A stretch of 54,709 nucleotides of DNA from a virus, in the IMG/VR virus record IMGVR_UViG_3300021962_008580, positions 1 through 54,709 of that record; one strand, 5' to 3'. The translations under genes and the position numbers were made by a program. This document shows positions 1 to 8,447 of this stretch, in pieces. The notes under the pieces were generated by a model. The model saw only the letters and a list, made by a program, of their open reading frames with translations. It was not told the DNA's origin and did no database searches. The first letter of the stretch is position 1, and each line of letters opens with the position of its first letter.

Positions 1-417
1 ACGTTTCCAAAGATTATCGTTTGAATATCCACATTCTGTCTTTAGCCTTTCACACAATCCTACCAGATATTCTACTTCACCAAGCATCTTCTTTGATTGG
101 TTGATACCATAAGAAATCTTGGCGTGATTTTTCATCATGTCGCTTTCTTTAAAATTACGATAACGACTACGACCTTCCTCCATTACTCCAGAACCACGGC
201 GTATAGTAAGTGTTTCGCCTTCACCAACCGTAGTATCATCCGTGTCTTCTTTTCCAACTACTTTACCACCTGGCATAGAACGTTCTGCTGTTTTCTTTTT
301 ACTCTTGTGACCACGAAATGCGGCAGGAGTCATATATCCAGCAACAGCACCAGTAGCTGTCATTTCTTCAATGACTTCTTCTACAAGTTCACGAATGATT
401 TGTTTGGTGTCTTTCAT
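1..417 (-). CDS. Conserved phage protein, 3' end beyond window (prohead-core position)
   Basis: The ATG is at 417 and 139 codons are readable before the left edge cuts the gene, so this is the N-terminal part only. The protein opens with a charged amphipathic helix (IIRELVEEVIEEM), continues with a basic Gly/Lys-rich stretch, and ends in the window with a helical segment containing YGINQSKKMLGEVEYL. The gene follows the 421-729 gene by 3 bases and lies third after the portal gene, where T4 keeps its prohead-core and protease genes (67, 68, 21). I do not recognise a function. The helix contains I-x-E sites of the type cut by T4-like prohead protease, so a capsid-internal or scaffold-associated protein is a reasonable inference. 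No Shine-Dalgarno is obvious, and translation is probably coupled to the upstream gene. Confidence 0.75.
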   Translation of the reverse strand, partial: MKDTKQIIRELVEEVIEEMTATGAVAGYMTPAAFRGHKSKKKTAERSMPGGKVVGKEDTDDTTVGEGETLTIRRGSGVMEEGRSRYRNFKESDMMKNHAKISYGINQSKKMLGEVEYLVGLCERLKTECGYSNDNLWKR

Positions 418-420
418 TGT

Positions 421-729
421 TTAACGTGGATATCCTTCAACTTTTTGTGGAAGATGTCCATACTTTTCGTTGAAAATATCGTATACCAGTCCCCAGAAAT
501 CTTCATCGTAGCTCGTTTTATATCTGACGGCTTTTCTAGCTTGTTTTTCATCCCCACCATTCATACCAACATACCAATCGGTTAAATTTTTGACAACTTG
601 TTGATCAAGTTCTTTCTCGGTCATGTTTTCGTTCGTGTCCTTCATCATGGCTGCATGATATTGAAGTTCCCCTTGAGATACTTCTTCAATGGTTTCTCTG
701 ATTAGTTGTTTGAGTTCGTTGCGTGTCAT
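421..729 (-). CDS. Small conserved phage protein, possible prohead-core component
   Basis: This is a 102-residue protein. It begins with the charged amphipathic helix LKQLIRETIEEV, very like the start of the next gene downstream, and continues as a soluble acidic protein rich in Trp, Tyr and Asp (DWYVGMNGGD, DEDFWGLVYDIF). No signal peptide or membrane segment is visible. It sits between the 737-1612 gene (7-base gap) and the partial gene at the left edge (3-base gap), all reading away from the portal. In T4 this position holds small prohead-core genes, but I see no sequence match to gp67 or gp68. Function unknown. The ATG at 729 follows the upstream stop so closely that coupled translation is likely. 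Confidence 0.75.
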   Translation of the reverse strand: MTRNELKQLIRETIEEVSQGELQYHAAMMKDTNENMTEKELDQQVVKNLTDWYVGMNGGDEKQARKAVRYKTSYDEDFWGLVYDIFNEKYGHLPQKVEGYPR

Positions 730-736
730 ATGTGTA

Positions 737-1612
737 TTATTTGATATTTTTTAGTTCTTTGATGAGTTCATAACTCAACATAAGAGCCATGATTTGATTT
801 TCTTTTACAAGGGTTCCTTTGGTGATTTTGTCCAACTGATTGAGTGTTTCATCAAGTTTGATTCTAACAACATCATTATCAATCTTGGTTTTTAATTCAG
901 AGATTTGTTTACGAACTTCTGGAACTTCGGCGTTGATATATTCACGTAGAGAGTTGGTATTGCTTACATTGTTGATATATTCACGAATAAGAACCTTTTG
1001 TTTGTCGTCCAATCCCTTGTATTTTTCGTTAAATGAATCGACCAACAACTTATAGGCCAACAGACGAACGTCTTCATTTTGCTGTTGATAAACCTTGACC
1101 AGATCCTTCTTTTCTTCTTCGCTGACAAGTCTTGTTGGGGTCTTTGATATCAACATGCTTTCTGTGATACAAGTACGAGCTTTGAATACTTCTCTTGGAT
1201 CACATACTACATCGTTTACGTTTTCTTCAAATACCTTGTATATACTGGCGAGAAGTTTATAGTTTGATATGCTTCCCTTCAAAAAGTCATCGATTGGATA
1301 ACTTTCTCTGATTTCTTTGATCAATTCATACTTTTGCTGATTTAACAGTCGTTCATCCAATTTCTTGCGGGTTTTGATTATTGTTTCAAGCAATCTGTCC
1401 GCAGAGAGTTGATCTTTGACCTTGTCTTCTAAAATGATACGATATAAGCGATTCTCTTTTCCAAGCTCGGTAGACTCGGTGAAATATTTACGAAGGATAT
1501 AATTGGCTTTAGACTCGTCTTTGCCAGATAAAATGTCAGCCGTTACCTGGCGGACCAAGAGCTCGAACAAAATTCCGGCGTTCTTGAATTTAGAATGCTT
1601 GAGTTTCTTCAT
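737..1612 (-). CDS. Conserved phage protein downstream of portal
   Basis: This is a 291-residue, mostly helical and highly charged protein. It starts with a basic segment (MKKLKHSKFKNAG) followed by ILFELLVRQVTADIL and ends in a long charged helix with ELKTKIDNDVVRIKLDETL. I recognise the N-terminal pattern as typical of a family found beside the portal gene in aquatic T4-like phages, but I know no proven function. The gene order terminase, portal, then this gene places it where T4 encodes prohead core and scaffold proteins, so a head-assembly role is inferred. The coding-strand motif TATATTTATA lies 10 bases before the ATG, making this the likely first gene of a unit with the 421-729 gene and the partial gene at the left edge. 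Confidence 0.8.
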   Translation of the reverse strand: MKKLKHSKFKNAGILFELLVRQVTADILSGKDESKANYILRKYFTESTELGKENRLYRIILEDKVKDQLSADRLLETIIKTRKKLDERLLNQQKYELIKEIRESYPIDDFLKGSISNYKLLASIYKVFEENVNDVVCDPREVFKARTCITESMLISKTPTRLVSEEEKKDLVKVYQQQNEDVRLLAYKLLVDSFNEKYKGLDDKQKVLIREYINNVSNTNSLREYINAEVPEVRKQISELKTKIDNDVVRIKLDETLNQLDKITKGTLVKENQIMALMLSYELIKELKNIK

Positions 1613-1622
1613 ACAATTTAGT

Positions 1623-1632
1623 TATAAATATA
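1623..1632 (-). promoter_or_regulatory. Candidate late-promoter element TATATTTATA
   Basis: The coding-strand decamer ends 10 bases before the ATG of the 737-1612 gene, in the 54-base gap after the portal gene. It is one of nine such elements in this window. Confidence 0.55.
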
Positions 1633-1666
1633 TTATACAATGATAAAAACGACGGATTATATATGT

Positions 1667-3517
1667 TTATTCAGAAATGATGTTATCCTCGTCCATCATT
1701 GATTTCTCTTCCGATATTATTTTTTTGCTTGTTTTATTATATCTTTTTTGAAGAGCAGTTTTTATATTCTTCAAATCTTCATCCAAAGACAACGCAGATC
1801 CTCTATAATTGTGTCGTATAGATCTGTCCGATTTGGACTTTTCGTGATTTTCTTTGCTTCCAAGCGGATCTTCTCCAAAGTTCTTTTCGTGATTTGATGT
1901 ATACTTTTCTTTGTTTCCTGTTTGATCACGATTTCCACGTTCACGATCCTTGCGCGTTTCTTCTTCAAGAGGAGGAAGACCTTCTTCTCCCCCACCACCT
2001 TCTCCACCAGTGTCTCCACCACCAAGATCAGAAGTTTCTCCACCGTCTGATTTTTGATTGGTTGTGGCCGGGTCATTTCCTTCGTCTTGAATTTGAGTTC
2101 TACGCCATTTTTCTTTCTTATCTTTGATAATTTCATCTTCAAGGGATTCTACCTCTTCTGATGACATACTAAATAATTTGTTATAAATCCATTTTCTACT
2201 GAACATTTCGGCTTCTATCATGTCCGAAGCTACACTCATCTTTTCTTGCCATATACTGATTTTTTCTTGTTCAAAGATGGTCGATGGATTACTTAGTTCC
2301 AATTGGAAATCTACCAACGAAGCGTCTTGATATCCTTGTACATACAAGTGAACAATAGCGATCTTGGTCAGTTCGGACACAAGAATACGTTGAATACGTC
2401 CAATCGTTCTACTAAAACGAACGTCTTCTGCTGCTAGAGTAGCTTTACCAGAAATACTTTCATCATATCCAAGAAACGCCTTTGGAATCTTTAGAGCTGA
2501 CATCATCTTGTTGCGAACATATTCAAGATCGTCAATACCAGTAAAGTCCATACCGGGCAAGGTATCAATCTTGGTACCACTATCTCCACCACGAACTGGT
2601 AGATAAAAGTCTTCTACCATGTTGTTCAAGTTGAAACGAAGGTTATAATCTCCAGTACGTTCGTCTACATAAGGAACCTTCTTGACCTGAGATATTATCT
2701 TTTGCATCGCTGCATCAATCTCGGAAGGAGGAAGATTTCCAACATCGATCTGGAATATGCGTTTTTCTGGAGCACGCATGATACGATGGATTAACATAGC
2801 GTCTTCCATCAAGCTCAACTGCTTCCATACACGACGTGCTGGTTCAACCATCGACTTACCATATGGTAAAAAGTTACTATCACTCAACAATCTAAAATGG
2901 GCAATTTCAAAGTTTTCATATTCCATACCACCACCAAGACCGTCGTGTTGGAACTTTACATAATTAATGTTTTTGGGGTCAGCGCCTTCAACACGGGTAA
3001 TTTCGTATGGGCTGATTGGATGAACGAGATATACACCATATTCTGGAGAAATTTCCAATCTTAGGAAAAAATCACCATATTTGCACATATTACGGGTCCA
3101 AGACCACAAGTTGAATTCAACGTTAAGAATGTCATTGAACAAATTATCAAGAATTTTCTTTATGTTTTCGTTTTGAGAACGAATGGTTAGAACATTACCA
3201 AATTCACTCGGAACCAAGCATTCATCGGAGTATATATCCAAAGCTGAAGCGATGATAGGATCCATATCCATAACATCATAATCTCTGAACAATTCCAACC
3301 TAGCGGCCTGATAGGCCATCGACATATCACGGTTGTGTAGATTATATGTACTACTTCTTAAACGATTAAAACGATCACGCAAACTGTTTCTGTCGGTTGC
3401 GTATTGAATTTCATCCGTGTCTACTATCTTCAGGTTCTTGCCACCCACATTACGAACAATTACGTCCGTACTGAACATTTTCTTCAGTTTATTGAATAGG
3501 TTTTTTGTATCTGCCAT
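1667..3517 (-). CDS. gp20: Portal vertex protein (T4 gp20-like)
   Basis: The portal forms the dodecameric ring at one capsid vertex through which DNA is packaged and ejected, and it docks the terminase and the neck. The 616-residue protein has the T4-type portal core. Examples are MSMAYQAARLELFRDYDVMD near residue 65, the helix with MLIHRIMRAPEKRIFQIDVG near residue 240, and AFLGYDESISGKATLAAEDV near residue 350. The C-terminal 150 residues are a low-complexity tail (Gly/Glu-rich, then Asn/Lys/Glu-rich) longer than expected for T4 gp20 at about 524 residues. It follows the large terminase gene with a 74-base gap that contains the TATATTTATA motif, suggesting its own late start. Identification is by motif recall and gene order. 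Confidence 0.95.
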   Translation of the reverse strand: MADTKNLFNKLKKMFSTDVIVRNVGGKNLKIVDTDEIQYATDRNSLRDRFNRLRSSTYNLHNRDMSMAYQAARLELFRDYDVMDMDPIIASALDIYSDECLVPSEFGNVLTIRSQNENIKKILDNLFNDILNVEFNLWSWTRNMCKYGDFFLRLEISPEYGVYLVHPISPYEITRVEGADPKNINYVKFQHDGLGGGMEYENFEIAHFRLLSDSNFLPYGKSMVEPARRVWKQLSLMEDAMLIHRIMRAPEKRIFQIDVGNLPPSEIDAAMQKIISQVKKVPYVDERTGDYNLRFNLNNMVEDFYLPVRGGDSGTKIDTLPGMDFTGIDDLEYVRNKMMSALKIPKAFLGYDESISGKATLAAEDVRFSRTIGRIQRILVSELTKIAIVHLYVQGYQDASLVDFQLELSNPSTIFEQEKISIWQEKMSVASDMIEAEMFSRKWIYNKLFSMSSEEVESLEDEIIKDKKEKWRRTQIQDEGNDPATTNQKSDGGETSDLGGGDTGGEGGGGEEGLPPLEEETRKDRERGNRDQTGNKEKYTSNHEKNFGEDPLGSKENHEKSKSDRSIRHNYRGSALSLDEDLKNIKTALQKRYNKTSKKIISEEKSMMDEDNIISE

Positions 3518-3550
3518 AAGTTTATCTGTATATATATGGGGCGACTAATA

Positions 3551-3560
3551 TATAAATATA
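3551..3560 (-). promoter_or_regulatory. Candidate late-promoter element TATATTTATA
   Basis: The decamer lies in the 74-base gap between terminase and portal, ending 33 bases before the portal ATG. It would allow portal expression separate from terminase. Confidence 0.55.
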
Positions 3561-3591
3561 CATCGGTAGTATTTTTATATACATAATATCG

Positions 3592-5229
3592 TTACTTCTG
3601 TATAAGCCACCGCAAATCCACCTTTTCTCCCCCACGAATATGCATTTCCCACGAATCTTTTGCTATTCCATATACATTATCTGTTTTACCTGTCATCAAA
3701 GGTTTAAAGTTGCTTTTTATATTATCGTTGGAGGAAGAACCTAATCTTGTTAATATAGTTTTCATTATAGTGTCGCTGTCTTTACGAAGACGTAATGCAA
3801 CGTCTCTGATCCATAGTGCTATACCCATTGCCATAACAAGGTCATCGTTGTATCCATCCATAGCTTCAGCTTTAGCACTAACGCCCGTGGATTTCCATAT
3901 AAAAACGTTAAGTTCTTCTACAAGACGGTTGCTATGAACTATAACTTCTTTATTTCTAAAATAACTTTCAAGTTTTGATATAACAAGTGGACGAGTTTTG
4001 TTGGAAGTTGTAAAGCCGGGAGTCATTTTTTTCTCTTGAGCGTTTATTTTGTTTGTCATCTGATTTTCAACGTCCACATATTGAAGATCTGATGAACTAT
4101 AAAACAAATTCTGATAGTTTCCGTCTATTACTTCTTGTATTACTGCCCAACCAACGTTTGCGTTTTCTATAACAAGTAACGCATTATTGTACTCAGTTGC
4201 CATTGTCATCAACGCTCTGGCATAATCCTTGGTAGGAAGCTTTCCTTTGTATTCTGCCACTTGTTCCATTGTTTCTATTTCAAGTATTTGAGCGGCACTA
4301 AAGTCTGACGAATCTCCGCGAGCAACGTCGGCTGAAACCATATACGATTTACCTGGTTCTGGATATTTGAATATCCAATATCCTTTGTCTATTCCACGCT
4401 TTTCAATAGGTTCACAAACGTGGGTTTTACTATACCACTCAAGAACGGGTATATCAACAACGGTGTTACCAGATGTACTAAATTCACAATCACATTCTTG
4501 AGAAGCTCCCTTTTCTCCAGATAATTTGGTTTGTTCATCACGCCATTTTTGATCACGCTCTGGGTGAAGATGCCAAGGTAAACGAATACGGTTCATGTCG
4601 TTCAAACTTTGCTCAGACTCTACCCAAAGCTTATGGAAGAAATTTCCTACGCCGTTTGGAGTAGAAAGAATAATTGCCTTACCGCCGGTGGACAATGTGT
4701 ATTGGGCAGACAACCATATTTCTTCAATACCATCAATAAACGCAGCTTCGTCAATGATTAACAGAGACAAGGCGGAAGAACGACCAGATGTGCCAGCACT
4801 GGATGCGGCTTTGATCTGAGATCCATTCTTTAACTTTAGTGATAGTCGATTGTCTTCCACCGCGGGAACCTTTAACCAACTTGGTAGATTATCATTTCCA
4901 AAACGAACCTTGGTAACAATAGCTTTGGATGTTTCCTGAGTAATGCTCAAACACAATATTTCTTTGTCGCTATGAAAGGTCATTAACCAAAGAGCATATC
5001 CTGCCACCAACGTGGTAATACCCATTTGTCTGGATTTTAAAATTATGTTTTGATTGTGTTTTACGAAATCTTCCAGCGCTCCATCTTGAAACGGAAATGT
5101 AAGAAACGGAAGCGTACCGCGAGTAGGATGTTGGATCTTCACATACTTCTTCATGAAATATATCGGATCCTTCAAGCACTTGGCGTACTCGATTTTCATT
5201 ATATCTTTAATGTTCTTAGTTTCCGCCAT
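3592..5229 (-). CDS. gp17: Large terminase subunit (T4 gp17-like ATPase-nuclease)
   Basis: This is the motor that packages concatemeric DNA through the portal and cuts it at headful. The N-terminal ATPase shows a Walker A-like SRQMGITT at residues 66-73, a Walker B LLIIDEAAF with D160/E161, and a coupling motif LSTPNG near 190. The C-terminal RNase H-like nuclease shows D301 in SADVARGDSSDF, E355 in LLVIENAN, and a late acidic pair in YNDDLVMAMG. The 545-residue length is somewhat shorter than T4 gp17 (610). The start at 5229 lies 14 bases inside the end of the 5216-5614 gene, so the two are probably translationally coupled. The small terminase subunit (gp16) is not recognisable in this window. 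Confidence 0.95.
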   Translation of the reverse strand: MAETKNIKDIMKIEYAKCLKDPIYFMKKYVKIQHPTRGTLPFLTFPFQDGALEDFVKHNQNIILKSRQMGITTLVAGYALWLMTFHSDKEILCLSITQETSKAIVTKVRFGNDNLPSWLKVPAVEDNRLSLKLKNGSQIKAASSAGTSGRSSALSLLIIDEAAFIDGIEEIWLSAQYTLSTGGKAIILSTPNGVGNFFHKLWVESEQSLNDMNRIRLPWHLHPERDQKWRDEQTKLSGEKGASQECDCEFSTSGNTVVDIPVLEWYSKTHVCEPIEKRGIDKGYWIFKYPEPGKSYMVSADVARGDSSDFSAAQILEIETMEQVAEYKGKLPTKDYARALMTMATEYNNALLVIENANVGWAVIQEVIDGNYQNLFYSSSDLQYVDVENQMTNKINAQEKKMTPGFTTSNKTRPLVISKLESYFRNKEVIVHSNRLVEELNVFIWKSTGVSAKAEAMDGYNDDLVMAMGIALWIRDVALRLRKDSDTIMKTILTRLGSSSNDNIKSNFKPLMTGKTDNVYGIAKDSWEMHIRGGEKVDLRWLIQK

Positions 5230-5614
5230 AAAAATTTAAAAATTTGTATCTAGCATATAATGGATGTGAATGTCCAATGTAAACAATATCTGGTATAGAA
5301 CCATTTACGCTTTTTCTGAATTGTTTTGCGGATAGGTCCAGTATCTTTCCCTCAATTTCAACCCAATCGTGGTTTACAGAATATTCATCTTGACCATCCC
5401 AATCGTCGCAGTCCATATACTTTTCAGCGTCTGGTTCGTCTAAAATGAAATTTCCGACTATATGCTTAGCGTTTACCCCGCGGGCATTCAACTCTTTGGT
5501 TAAATCCTTGGCAATAAGCTCGCACGCACCTTTTACATTTGGGTATTTTTGAATTATCCTCTGAGAAATACCAGAAATTATATTGTCTTTAGATAAGAGT
5601 TCTGCTAAATTCAT
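5216..5614 (-). CDS. Transglutaminase/papain-like fold protein, putative
   Basis: This is a 132-residue protein. An N-terminal helix carries C31 in VKGACELIAKDLTKEL. A later strand has H82 in VNHDWVEIEGKILDLSAKQF, with D93 following. The order Cys at a helix start, His, then Asp in a WVExxGxxxD context matches the catalytic triad layout of transglutaminase-like and related cysteine hydrolase families. This is an inference from residue pattern, not a proven homology. No signal peptide is visible. Its 3' end overlaps the terminase start by 14 bases, and it lies 26 bases downstream of the glycan cassette. It could be a protease or amidase acting in head maturation, or an enzyme modifying host or virion proteins. 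An inactive structural role is also possible. Confidence 0.6.
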   Translation of the reverse strand: MNLAELLSKDNIISGISQRIIQKYPNVKGACELIAKDLTKELNARGVNAKHIVGNFILDEPDAEKYMDCDDWDGQDEYSVNHDWVEIEGKILDLSAKQFRKSVNGSIPDIVYIGHSHPLYARYKFLNFYGGN

Positions 5615-5640
5615 CTTATCTATATATATCTGAAATTTTA

Positions 5641-6522
5641 TTATATTGACGAGATATTCTCGCTTTTTATATCTCTAATACATTGGTCTATTTTTTCTTT
5701 GACCATTTCAAATGATATTTCTTTTGTGCATTCGAAGTTCTTGTTTCTGGGACACCACATCCATCCCATAGTACTCAATTTTAAGCACGTGTCATCTATC
5801 GTATCATCATTTAAACAACCATGACATACACTTTTGTTTATTACACGATAGCACCCGGCGTTAAATTCATTGGACTCTTCTGTACACCCGGATATTACTA
5901 TCGCTTTCTTTTTCATAGAAAAAGCAATCCAAGACAACCCCGAACTTAAACCCATAAAGAAGCTACAATTTTTAATCTGCTCCATTCTGTATTCAATAGG
6001 ATAATTTCCAGTTTCATTTATAGCACCCGAAGGAATATGATTCCATTTTACTCCTCCTTTACCAAACACCTCATCTCTATCTATAGCAAGAACATCATAT
6101 CCCAATTTTTTTAGGTATCGCACAACCTTATCCCAACCTGAATTATTATTCCAATATTTCATTTGAGCGGTGGATTGTACACTTATACATACATATTTTT
6201 TCTTCTTATTGAATTTTATTGGATTATTTGCTTTTAATTTTGGAATAATTTCCACATAATCCAAATCTAATTGCTTACATGCAACCTTTTGAAGATTGAA
6301 TCCTGGTTTGAACAACATGTATAATTTATGATGTACATCAGACTGAACATCTTGAGTTTTGGGTATAAATTTTACATTTTCATTGTCTGTATCAAATAAG
6401 TTATGCCATTTTGTTTTGACATATACCGTTCCGCCGTGCTTTTTTTGATACACATCGGGATATGGAGAAAACGCGATGTTATCTCCAAGACTTTCTGTAA
6501 CAAATTCTATTAGTGTGACCAT
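5641..6522 (-). CDS. TibC-like protein O-heptosyltransferase (BAHT-type), short form
   Basis: This is a 293-residue GT-B type glycosyltransferase resembling the bacterial autotransporter heptosyltransferases (TibC, Aah), which transfer heptose from ADP-heptose to serines of adhesins. Visible signatures are SLGDNIAF at the N-terminus, VCISVQSTAQMKYWN at residues 111-125 with GWDKVVRYLKKLGYDVLAID after it, FFMGLSSGLSW near 190-198, and cysteines C233, C236, C257 and C265. Known family members bind iron through a four-Cys motif. A near-identical motif set occurs in the 10450-12993 protein. I chose the ATG at 6522, which shares one base with the upstream stop. A longer reading from 6567 adds a 15-residue Cys/Lys-rich leader that does not fit the family. 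Donor and acceptor cannot be proved from sequence. Confidence 0.8.
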   Translation of the reverse strand: MVTLIEFVTESLGDNIAFSPYPDVYQKKHGGTVYVKTKWHNLFDTDNENVKFIPKTQDVQSDVHHKLYMLFKPGFNLQKVACKQLDLDYVEIIPKLKANNPIKFNKKKKYVCISVQSTAQMKYWNNNSGWDKVVRYLKKLGYDVLAIDRDEVFGKGGVKWNHIPSGAINETGNYPIEYRMEQIKNCSFFMGLSSGLSWIAFSMKKKAIVISGCTEESNEFNAGCYRVINKSVCHGCLNDDTIDDTCLKLSTMGWMWCPRNKNFECTKEISFEMVKEKIDQCIRDIKSENISSI

Positions 6523-7253
6523 TATATAATTGAAACTCCTCTTTGTCTTACAACTTTGCTCGCACATTCGTTTGCAAACTTGATAGACTGAATAATATCT
6601 TTACTTCTGCTATATTCTATAACAAGACCAGCCATGAACGAATCTCCGGCTCCAGATACATCTATGACATCCTGTTGCTCTACAGGATATCTGACCCCGT
6701 GATAATAGCAACCATCTTCTCCGCTTGTCTTGATGATTTTTTCTTCAAGATCTGGAGTTATGCTTGCCTCGGACCTGCTATATTCGTGATTATTGATTTT
6801 GATAAAAGTGACATTCTTTGCCCAAGGACCAAGAATTTTCTTTGTGTCCAAGAAAACAGAATTGTGATTTTTTGAAATGGTTTCTATGTCTTCTTCTGTA
6901 AGAAACCCTTTATCATAATCAGAAACAATAATGTGTTCATAATCATAATTCATGGAATCTATGTTTATGCGTTTGATTTCTTCGGCAGAATCCAATCTAA
7001 AAAACATATGATTGGTCGCCTTATGAATATATCTGGTTTTGGTTATATTGTACCAGTTTGGATTGGTTACTATATCACAATCGTCAACCATTGTCTTGAT
7101 GTTGCGATATACATTCTTAGCCATACCGGGATTGTCGTTTTGATCTATGATCTTTAGAACTGGTACTGGCTTATCTGGGCACATTCTGTTTGCGGAGCAG
7201 TATGCATGTACGTCTCTGCAACTATCACCGATTACTAATATTCTTTTTTTCAT
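6522..7253 (-). CDS. PfkB-family sugar kinase, HldE/RfaE N-domain-like
   Basis: This is a 243-residue ribokinase-fold kinase. Its start, ILVIGDSCRDVHAYCSANRM followed by CPDKPVPVLK, follows the pattern of heptose-7-phosphate kinases (GDxxxDxY...P.APVPV). NPGMAKNV at 41-48 corresponds to the GGAANVA segment. VSDYDKGFL at 110-118 matches the SDYxKG motif. DVSGAGDSF at 198-206 is the anion hole with catalytic Asp204. In the known pathway the HldE kinase domain makes heptose-1,7-bisphosphate on the way to ADP-heptose, the donor used by TibC-like enzymes such as the next gene. It is shorter than the usual kinase domain (about 315 residues), and no cytidylyltransferase-type domain is attached. The ATG at 7253 overlaps the upstream TGA by one base, and a TTG one codon earlier is less likely. 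Another sugar substrate is possible. Confidence 0.8.
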   Translation of the reverse strand: MKKRILVIGDSCRDVHAYCSANRMCPDKPVPVLKIIDQNDNPGMAKNVYRNIKTMVDDCDIVTNPNWYNITKTRYIHKATNHMFFRLDSAEEIKRINIDSMNYDYEHIIVSDYDKGFLTEEDIETISKNHNSVFLDTKKILGPWAKNVTFIKINNHEYSRSEASITPDLEEKIIKTSGEDGCYYHGVRYPVEQQDVIDVSGAGDSFMAGLVIEYSRSKDIIQSIKFANECASKVVRQRGVSII

Positions 7254-8446
7254 CAAAATAGAGTTTTCTTTTCAACAATCATAGAAGGTCTGGAAGAAGC
7301 GATAGCTTTTCTATATGCTTCAAGCATCTCTTCACCGTTCTTTGGTACGTATATTGGGAAAGTGACCATCTTCTTGAATCCTTCTGTAAAGTCCTGTGAA
7401 TGTGTAGGACCAGAATAGAATGGACCGCCGTCGGCAACAACGGTCTTTAGAATAACTGGACACTTATATTCTCCGTGAGAAATACGTTCGATATAGTTGA
7501 TATGGTTGATGATAGCGTCCGCAGCCACCAACATAAAGTCGTGACGTTCAATATAAACGACTGGACGATAACCCTCAAACGACATACCGATAGCCAATCC
7601 AGTCATCAAGTTTTCGGCAACTGGAGTTTCTATCTTCTTTTCATCCGGTACAAATACGGTGGTACCCATAGCGTTTCCATAAACGACGTTGTAACCAATG
7701 AAAACTGAATTTTGTTGTCCGATCTCTGTCATAGCCTTGATGACAGCGTCCTTGTATGAAATCTTTTCTGTTGTGATCGGAGGCAGAACTTCTGGAGCCA
7801 GATGTGGGAAATATTCCGCATCTGTCTTTTGCTTCATCTTGGAGATATCAATTCGTTCGTTGATACGAGCGTGAGGATATGTGATCTCGTACTTGTATCT
7901 TCTGACACAGCTCGGGAACATTTCCTCAAGTGACTTACCCCAACGAACAGTCTTTGGAGTTTCAACAGAACGGTTGTTGTCTTCGATGATGAATGTGCAA
8001 GGAAGATCAAAACCACTTACATATCTGGCAGCTTCAAATAGATGGCCAGAATCTTCTGTTCCGTCACCAACAAAACACCACACTCTTTGCTTTGAACCCT
8101 TCTTCTTTAGAGCAAGAGCGATACCGGCAGAAATAGCGGGAGTACCGCCGATGATAGCTGATGTAAAGAAGTTGAGCTTTCTGTCAAAGATGAACATGCT
8201 TCGTCCGTTGAGAATACGATCCTTGACGGTTTCTCTTGGAATACCAGACAAGATGGCATGATAATGGTTTCTGTGATTGGAGATGACATAATCACCTTCA
8301 TTCATTTCATTGAAGATATCAATAAGTTGGTCCTCGTTGCCACCGGAAAGGTGAAAAAGGAATGGAAGCTTGCACTCTTTGTATAGAGTTACAATCTCAT
8401 TCTCAAAATTGATCAGGTCTTGTTTGGTCAGGTTTGTTTTTTTCAT
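7253..8446 (-). CDS. Thiamine-diphosphate enzyme, fused E1-alpha/beta or transketolase-like, no C-terminal domain
   Basis: This is a 397-residue ThDP-dependent enzyme. Residues 1-200 are an E1-alpha/transketolase PP domain with the ThDP motif GDG (127-129) ending at NN (157-158). Residues 225-397 are an E1-beta-like pyrimidine domain with a conserved Glu in ETPVAENLMTGLAIG (E278 is the likely cofactor-activating residue) and HSQDF at 349-353. The protein stops where the family's pyrimidine domain normally ends, so the transketolase C-terminal domain is missing. Such enzymes transfer two-carbon units or decarboxylate 2-oxo acids. The true substrate here is unknown. Its place before an HldE-like kinase makes a seven-carbon sugar precursor an attractive but unproven product. 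It lies one base after the dehydrogenase gene and overlaps the kinase gene by one base. Confidence 0.8.
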   Translation of the reverse strand: MKKTNLTKQDLINFENEIVTLYKECKLPFLFHLSGGNEDQLIDIFNEMNEGDYVISNHRNHYHAILSGIPRETVKDRILNGRSMFIFDRKLNFFTSAIIGGTPAISAGIALALKKKGSKQRVWCFVGDGTEDSGHLFEAARYVSGFDLPCTFIIEDNNRSVETPKTVRWGKSLEEMFPSCVRRYKYEITYPHARINERIDISKMKQKTDAEYFPHLAPEVLPPITTEKISYKDAVIKAMTEIGQQNSVFIGYNVVYGNAMGTTVFVPDEKKIETPVAENLMTGLAIGMSFEGYRPVVYIERHDFMLVAADAIINHINYIERISHGEYKCPVILKTVVADGGPFYSGPTHSQDFTEGFKKMVTFPIYVPKNGEEMLEAYRKAIASSRPSMIVEKKTLF

Positions 8447-8447
8447 A

